64,000 nt of DNA from the NCBI GenBank assembly GCA_037043455.1, contig JAWPHD010000128.1, positions 248,001 through 312,000 of the forward strand, given 5' to 3'. This document shows positions 57,001 through 64,000 of this stretch, in pieces. The position numbers were made by a program, and so were the translations under genes. Within the stretch, counting starts at the first letter, position 1. The number at the start of each line of letters is the position of its first letter. The notes beneath the pieces are model-generated. The model ran no database searches. It saw only the letters and a list, made by a program, of their open reading frames with translations, and was not told where the DNA came from. The stretch comes from Cyrtodaria siliqua. Its lineage: Eukaryota; Mollusca; Bivalvia; Adapedonta; Hiatellidae.

Positions 57001-58240
57001 GTTACCCCTGATTTGCTGAGAGTTGATTGATTGGACAAAATACTGGCTGGTCAGTTTGAAAATTTGTAACTTGCTGGGCACAATAAACATGTATTTGTTG
57101 ATTATCTTATTTAATAAAGTACTAAATTGTGAAATCATTTTTATTTAAACTCTTGGTTCTGCTGGATACAAGTGTGGCTAGTCTCATATTTATATTTTAC
57201 TGGAGGATTAAGACATGCAGAAGCAGAATGAAATCTGATGTTTACAGGTATGTACTAATCTACTTCAAATTATCAATATGGCATACAATTAATGTGCAGC
57301 AAAGATTGTGAAATGTATCAGATTGCCAGTGAATTAATTATATATTCATTAGAATGCTTATAGACTTTTTATTTATTATATTTTAGACATTTTGACTCTA
57401 TTTAAAAGCTGCTGAAGCAGATGTCATTATCTTCCTATATAATCATTTTGCATAACCACTGTTATGGACACTGGAGAAGAAGAGATTTATTCAAACCTCT
57501 TCAAAACAACCCTTAACTATGACTTGTATATGATTGCACATGACAGTGATTTAAAAAACACTGTTGTTTAAATTCATTTTATTAAAAAAAAGACATAATA
57601 AACTCTGGTTAAAACTACTATTTTAGAACTGAAAGAGACTGCTTTCGTTAGGGGCCATGACAGGCTTGTAGCAGACAAACCAGGAGATGAAGTCTTCATG
57701 TTCCATATTTAGCATGCAAAAGTAAGTTTCTCAGGTATCTTTGGTTAGACTAATAGTATATACATTTCAGAATTGCAGTAGACACGCTTCTATCAAGTTT
57801 ACTGTTCGAAATTGAAATCAATAATAAGAGCGACTAGTCTTATCTGATGATTTGATCTGCTCTCCTAATTAAGAAATATGTTGAAAAAGTAGATTGGGTA
57901 CATATACATTTAGGATAAAATTGCAACACTTGGCTAATTGTCATATTTTATCCACCTTTAAATTCTAGATCTGCCTTTTATTCTTAAAGTATATGGTAAA
58001 TTAGGAATATGCAAAATTGATGGTAATCTCTGTATTTTCTTTCAGAATATGTCAGACCTTAGCATGGACCAAGAAACACAGGATGAACACATTACGAGGA
58101 ACCAAGATTTATGATTCTTTCATATGGTTATATGCCGTATAAGTAGTGCTTTTTAATTTGTTTTTTGTTTTAATGATTATAAATGAGATATATGTTTCAA
58201 ATAATATTTCAGTTCTTATTCTAATTCAAATTTTCAACAA
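57001..58240. other. Non-coding; scattered splice-like signals
   Basis: Possible donors at tttacag|gtatgt (57248) and caaaa|gtaagt (57721), and an acceptor ctgtattttctttcag (ends about 58044). Between them the frames are short and unrecognised. This is at most a candidate non-coding transcript. Confidence 0.2.
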
Positions 58241-60149
58241 ACAAGAGGTCAATGACCTTGAAGCTCTACTGATTGATTTTGATTTCAGGAAGTAGTGACG
58301 CTACAACTTGTTTTTTGAAAATATATTGTTAGCCGTGGCGGCCATCTTGAATTTCCGGCTGACCTGAAATTTTGCTAGGATCAATTAGACATCAAGAGCA
58401 ACATTCCTGTGAAGTTTCATGAAAATCCGTCAAGTAGTTTCAGAGGAGTAGTCGCTACAAGTTTTCATTATATAACTCTATGTAAACAAAGATGGCCGCT
58501 GACAGCCATGTTTAACATTGAATCAAAATAATGTTCGACTCGGATAACCATCATGTCATGCTGATCATTTTAGAAAAAGTCCCATATCAATATCTCTTAT
58601 AGTTTTCAAGAAGTAGTTGCTACAAACTTATTTTTTAAAAATCTATTTTTAGCCATGGCGGCCATCTTGAATTTCCGGCCGACCTGAAATTTTGCTAAGA
58701 TCAATTAGACATCAAGAGCAACATTCGTGTGAAATTTCATGAAAATCCGTCAAGTAGTTTCAGAGGAGTAGTCGTTACAAGTTTTCATTATATAACTCTA
58801 TGTAAACAAAGATGGCCACTGGCAGTCATGTTTAACGTCGAATCAAAATAATGTTCGACTCGAATAACCATCATGTCATGCTGATCATTTTAGAAAAAGT
58901 CCCATATCAATATCACTTATAGTTTTCAAGAAGTAGTCGCTACAAACTTACTTTTTTAAAATCTATTTTTAGCTGTGGCAGCCATCTTGAATTTTTGGCC
59001 GATCTGAAATTTTTCTAGGATCAATGAGACATCTAGAGCAACATTCCTGCGAAGTTTCATGAAAATCCGTCCTGTAGTTTCAGAGGAGTAGTCGCTACAA
59101 GTTTTCAATATATAACTCTATGTAAACAAAGATGGCCACTGGCAGTCATGTTTAACGTCGAATCAAAATAATGTTCGACTCAAATAATCATCATGTCATG
59201 CTATTCATTTTAGAAAAGTCCCATATCAATATCACTTATAGTTTTCAAGAAGTAGTCGCTACAAACTTACTTTTTTAAAATGTATTTTTAGCTGTGGCAG
59301 CCATCTTGAATTTCTGGCTGATCTGAAATTTTGCTAGGATCAATGAGACATCAAGAGCAACATTCCTGCGAAGATTCATGAAAATCCGTCCAGTAGTTTC
59401 AGAGGAGTAGTCGCTACAAGTTTTCATTATATAACTCTATGTAAACAAAGATGGCCACTGGCAGTCATGTTTAACGTCGAATCAAAATAATGTTCGACTC
59501 GAATAACCATCATGTCATGCTGATCATTTTAGAAAAAGTCCCATATCAATATCACTTATAGTTTTCAAGAAGTAGTCGCTACAAACTTACTTTTTTAAAA
59601 TCTATCTTTAGCTGTGGCAGCCATCTTGAATTTCTGGCCGATCTGAAATTTTGCTAGGATCAATGAGACATCAAGAGCAACATTCCTGTGAAGTTTCATG
59701 AAAATCCGTCCAGTAGTTTCAGAGGAGTAGTCGCTACAAGTTTTCATCATATAACTCTATGTAAACAAAGATGGCCGCTGGTAACCATTTGTAACGTCGA
59801 ATCAAAACGATTTTCGACAAGGACCAACATCATGTCATGCTGATGATTTTAGAAAAAGTCCCATATCAATATCCCTTAGAGTTTTCAAGAAGTAGTCGCT
59901 ACAAACTTGTTTTTTAAAAACCTATTTTTAGATTTGGTGGCCATCTTGGATTTCACATCTACATGAATTTTTGCTAGGATCAACTAGACTTCATGGGCAA
60001 CATTTCTGTAAAGTTTCATGAAAATCCATTCAGTAGTTTCAGAGGAGTAGTCGTTACAAAAAAAAGTTAACGGACAGACGGACGGACGGACGACGGACAC
60101 CGCACCACGGCATAAGGTCTGCTGATCTCTGATCAGAAGAGCTAAAAAA
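58241..60149 (+). repeat. Modular element with ~317-bp units, copy 2
   Basis: Same element type and orientation as 48437-50157. Start caagaggtcaatgaccttga then agctctactgat; end (cggacggacggacgacggac) and ctgatcagaagagctaaaaa. Five modules are marked at 58484, 58800, 59117, 59443 and 59760, spaced 316-326 bp. Each module carries aagatggcc and, about 170 bp on, the inverse ggccatctt. No ORF. Confidence 0.88.
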
Positions 60150-60424
60150 GCTTAAATCGATCATATTGATGTTATAGGGCTGATGCTGAAATGATGCAAA
60201 TTCAATCTGAAAGAACATTCAGATTAAATTTAAATATATTTTTTTCAAAAAGAATAATTTAGTTTTAACACAAAATATCAAAAAAACTTTGTATAACCCA
60301 GTGTCAAATTTGTTGCTGTGAATTTATTTTATTAAAAAATAAATAAAAAATATGAATATTTTATTATCATTGTCACCAGCAATGCAAGTCCAAAGAAATC
60401 TTATATTGTTTCTGCTTTATGGTT
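60150..60424. other. AT-rich spacer
   Basis: Nothing recognised. Confidence 0.4.
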
Positions 60425-60885
60425 TTGTAGTGAACTTGGAATTCCTAGGAAATCCTAGCAATATCCAATATTATTCTGTTTTGAAATTCCTATGAATTCC
60501 AGTGTTTTTCTGTTTTGAAATTTCATAGGAATTGCAATGTTTTTCTGTTTCAAAATTCATAAGAATTCCAATGGTTTTCTTTTTTTAGATTTTCTAGAAA
60601 TTCTTAGGAAATCGCAGCCAATCTCACCAAGGAAATCCAATGTTTTCCTACTTCAGAATTCCTAGGAAATCCTAGCAATTTCCAATGCTTTCGTTTTAAA
60701 TTCCTACGAATTCCAATGTTTTTCCACCTGAGATTTCATAGGAATTCCTAGGAAAGCGCAGCCAATACCGCCAATGAAATCCAACAAAATTCAACCCCTT
60801 AATTTAAAATCCTTTGATTTTCATGGAATTTCTAGGAATACTTAGGAAAAATATTCTAGGGATTCTAAGTAATTTCTTGAAAATC
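60425..60885. repeat. Degenerate array of aattcctaggaatt-type palindromes
   Basis: Variants of attcctaggaaatcctagca, cataggaattccaatgtttt and caatgtttttctgttt recur with a spacing of about 55-60 bp, and a larger block (ggaaatcgcagccaatctca / ggaaagcgcagccaataccg) repeats about 150 bp apart. Confidence 0.7.
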
Positions 60886-60939
60886 TTAGGATTTTCAATT
60901 CAAGTATACTGCTTTAAGCCAGGGTGCACTAATGCCCTA

Positions 60940-62225
60940 TTCACAGAATTGAACTGTTCATAAAACAGCTCATTATAGGTTATTTCGAGTTGTCACAGAG
61001 AGAGGGTAAGGATACATAGGAATCCATGAGCTGTCACAGAGAGAGGGTAAGGATACATATTATTAGGAATCCATGAGCTGTCACGGAGAGAGGGTAAGGA
61101 TACATAGAAATTCATGACCTGTCACGGAGAGAGGGTAAGGATACATAGAAATTCATGAGCTGTCACGGAGAGAGGGTAAGGATACATAGGCATCCATGAG
61201 CTGTCACGGAGAGAGGGTAAGGATACATAGAAATCCATGAGCTGTCATGGAGAGAGGGTAAGGATACATAGGAATCCATGATCTGTCACGGAGAGAGGGT
61301 AAGGATACATAGGAATCCATGAGCTGTCATGGAGAGAGGGTAAAGATACATAGGAATCCATGATCTGTCACGGAGAGAGGTTAAGGATACATAGGAATCC
61401 ATGAGCTGTCATGGAGAGAGGTTAAGGATACATAGGAATCCATGAGCTGTCATGGAGAGAGGGTAAGGATACATAGGAATCCATGATCTGTCACGGAGAA
61501 AGGGGAGGGATACATAGAATTCCATGAGCTGTCATGAAGAGAGGGTAAAATACATAGGAATCCATGATCTGTCACGGAGAGAGGTTAAGGATACATAGGA
61601 ATCCATGAGCTGTCACGGAGAGAGGGTAAGGATACATAGGAATCCAGGAGCTGTCACAGAGAGAGGGTAAGGATACAAAGGAATCCATGAGTTGTCATGG
61701 AGAGAGGGTAAGGATACATAGGAATCCATGATCTGTCACGGAGAGAGGGTAAGGATACAAAGGAATCCATGAGCTGTCACAGAGAGAGGGTAAGGATACA
61801 TAGGAATCCATGAGCTGTAATGGAGAGAGGGTAAGGATACATAGGAATCCATCAGCTGTCGTGGAGAGAGGTTAAGAATACATAGAAATCCATGAGCTGT
61901 CACAGAGAGAGGGTATGGATACATAGGAATCCATAGGAATCCATGAGCTGTAATGGAGAGAGGGTAAGGATACATAGGAATCCATGAGCTGTCATGGAGA
62001 GAGGGTAAGGATACATAGGAATCCATAAACCTTGCCCTGCTCTTATTTGTGAATGGATTCCTGTGGTGCTCCTTGTGCTCATCACAATCCAAGGGATGAG
62101 TTTCAGGAACATGTCTTGCCTAAAAACACAATGAAGAAGCCCTGTGGGGCCAGTATTTAGGCTCAAACAGTGTATCTCCGAATTCAGAGTTAAAAGTGCT
62201 ATCAACTGCCTGTCCATCATGACCC
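60940..62225 (-). repeat. SINE family Q with internal 41-bp minisatellite expansion
   Basis: Read on the minus strand: a tRNA-like head (A box tggacaggcag, complement of 62206-62216; B box tgtttgagcc, complement of 62160-62169), the central motif tttttaggcaagacatg near 62125, a body matching other family Q copies, and a 3' end aaataacctataatgagctg then ttttatgaacagttcaattc. Between body and 3' end the 41-bp segment gagctgtcacggagagaggg plus taaggatacataggaatccat (plus strand) occurs about 25 times, against once in the copies at 4020, 8100 and 17040. The minus ORFs of 106-118 codons here are repeat by-products. Confidence 0.9.
60985..62030. repeat. 41-bp minisatellite, ~25 units
   Basis: Unit ggaatccatgagctgtcacg plus gagagagggtaaggatacata, with variants catgat/catgag, tcacgg/tcatgg/taatgg and rare length changes. 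It lies inside the SINE annotated above. Confidence 0.95.
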
Positions 62226-63584
62226 CTCAATATACACAAAAATATATAAGCTAATTTTCTTAATAAAATACAGGACAAAAACAGTGAATCCAATACATAA
62301 AACTTAAAAAATATATTATATATTTGAAAATTAAGGTACAAAATGAGTTATCAAATCCCAAACTATTAAACTATATACCATCTAGACTAAACTACAGAGC
62401 ACAAAACACAGGTAACACTTATAATTACTCAGGTGCAAGTGCTCAAGATCCAAATATTTACACAGCTGAAACATCTGCTTTACACTTATATCTGGAACTA
62501 GATCAAGTTATTTCAGAGTATGAACACTGATGCAAATAAGAGTATGAACACTGATGCAAATAAGAGTATGAACACTGATGCCAATATTTACACATTGATG
62601 GAGTCAGGCCAAATAAACACACTGCATTACTTGTTTATAAACTGTCTAAATGAATTCTCAACAGATGTATATTGCACACTTTCAACTCAAGTTTTGCCTT
62701 GGAGGAGACAACAAACCACACATCCTGTCTCAATATGACCTCTGTGCCAATCAAGATACTGATAGGTCAATCGATCAATGTATCAATCAACGTATCAATC
62801 AATCAATCACTCAATTGATCGATCGATCCACAGAAGTTAATTTACATACTTATTTACATACACGTTCACAGACTTCACTTTTTAATATTTTTAATATTTT
62901 AGCATTAAGGTATTTTGTTTTATAAAATATTCTCCACACATTTTAATCCGAGCCTTCTCTGGCCCTAAAAGCCTTTTTTTCTTCTTTTATTTTTCACAAA
63001 GTCACACTTTTTAGAAGTATTATAAACACACGAAGTTACACATATGCACTGATGCAGCGATTGTTTCACATCACTTCTTTTCCAATAAGGAATAATGATA
63101 AGTTTAATCAAAGCTACTGTTATATACAGTTAATGAATTTGCTAGAGGGTAAACTTCCTCTCTAGTGTATGTGGTAAAGTATACTTACTAGTTGTTCAAA
63201 ATTATGCAAATAGAGGTATTTCACCTCTGACATCAGTTGTTATGAATAGCCAAAGGCTCCAGAGTTAAAACTATTGCCCTACATAATTACCGTAAGAAAG
63301 GCATTAAAGGGACAAACGACAATCTTTTTCTTTCTTTTTTAAACTACGGAGTCCCATTAGTTTTCCAACGTAACTTGCATATTTACAAATCATTATAAGT
63401 AATATTTGAATTGTTCAAAGCAGTTTTTGATATTATTAATTGTTGATTATATACTGCACCAACAGTATTAAAGTTAAAGGGACAATGTAGCTTATAAAAC
63501 ACACACTTATTATGTTTGCAAACACTACACACTAAACAGTATTGAATATTTACTAATTAAAAGCAAGATTGTTTGACGGAATTC
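62226..63584. other. Non-coding with two small tandem repeats
   Basis: gagtatgaacactgatgcaa plus ataa is repeated three times at 62516-62588. An (atca)n-like tract lies at 62765-62825. attaaagggacaaacgacaa (63300) and gttaaagggacaatgtagct (63475) are ends of the ttaaaggg type. No gene. Confidence 0.55.
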
Positions 63585-63722
63585 AATCGCGGTACAAAAA
63601 AAAGAATATCCGCTTCGGGCGTTTGAACTCGAAGTCCAAACTAAAATTACACTCGCGGTAATAATAGTGAGCTAGCGCGAGAAGTAGCCACATCGCTCCC
63701 GACTGAGCTAACCGGGCTATAC
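63585..63722 (-). repeat. tRNA-like sequence, probable SINE head
   Basis: Minus strand: gcccggttagctcagtcggg is a standard D-arm/A-box region, and gagttcaaacgcccgaagcg about 85 nt further on acts as a B-box/T-arm. The intervening part is too long for a tRNA. Confidence 0.5.
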
Positions 63723-64000
63723 ATATTACTCAATACATACTAAGGTTAATACCTTAAATGCGCTAATGGAAGTCACGTGATTGCAGAAAAGGTCAATACG
63801 GTGGGTCCCACTTTATTTACAAATAATAATTAAAAGCTTCTTATTTCAAACTCACGAATGTATTACTACAGACTTCTTAGTGTCTATGCTCATGTTTTCA
63901 TGTATACATTTCACTGAATAAAAGTCAGACGGTTATTTGGTTATATTACATATTTGTCTGTGATTTGTATAGGAAATACTGGGAATAGAAAAGTTATATC
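63723..64000. other. Non-coding to window end
   Basis: AT-rich, nothing recognised. Confidence 0.4.

Noticed and set aside
57129..57311. 60-codon ORF with a hydrophobic start resembling a signal anchor
   Set aside because: Its nominal start is GTG, with no upstream in-frame ATG seen; not credible as a eukaryotic CDS without transcript support.
61736..62220. 106-118-codon minus ORFs with a repeated SWIPMYPYPLS-like pattern
   Set aside because: They are translations of the 41-bp minisatellite in shifting frames (41 is not a multiple of three) inside a SINE.

Overview
The window is AT-rich metazoan DNA with no recognisable host protein-coding gene. Its repeat content suggests a marine bivalve mollusc: tRNA-derived SINEs, modular elements that begin acaagagg and end in a (CGGA)n tract plus gagctaaaaa, many foldback MITEs, and a DIRS-type retrotransposon. 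That assignment is an inference from repeat style only. The one convincing protein-coding unit is the retrotransposon at about 23.2-29.5 kb on the minus strand. Its ORF1, reverse transcriptase/RNase H ORF and tyrosine recombinase ORF are all uninterrupted and lie between perfect 38-bp inverted terminal repeats.

Layout. 0.5-3.34 kb is a 100-bp satellite of about 29 units, each carrying a G-quadruplex-type motif. 3.9-22 kb is non-coding DNA crowded with SINEs, foldback elements and nested TIR elements, including two ~0.6-kb diverged duplicates at 7.7-8.3 and 8.8-9.4 kb that each carry a different insertion. 22.9-29.5 kb holds the DIRS-like element and a 288-bp palindromic satellite block next to its 3' end. 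30.9-37.6 kb is a tandem segmental duplication (two ~2.7-3.0-kb copies) separated by a 70-bp array and preceded by a 21-bp array; one copy carries a SINE that the other lacks. 37.8-39.1, 48.4-50.2 and 58.2-60.1 kb are modular elements. 41-57 kb holds more foldback and TIR elements (mariner-, hAT- and Harbinger-like), minisatellites and SINE pieces. 60.9-62.2 kb is a single SINE whose 41-bp internal segment has grown into a 1-kb minisatellite.

How it works together. ORF1 is probably the nucleic-acid-binding structural protein. ORF2 would copy the RNA, and the tyrosine recombinase would integrate a circular intermediate, as known for DIRS elements. The non-autonomous elements encode nothing visible and must depend on transposases or LINE enzymes elsewhere. 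Several pairs of loci in the window act as occupied and empty sites for each other, so insertion order can be read directly. Alignments, copy counts and boundaries were made by eye and are approximate by a few bases; family names for the non-coding elements rest on termini and target-site duplications.
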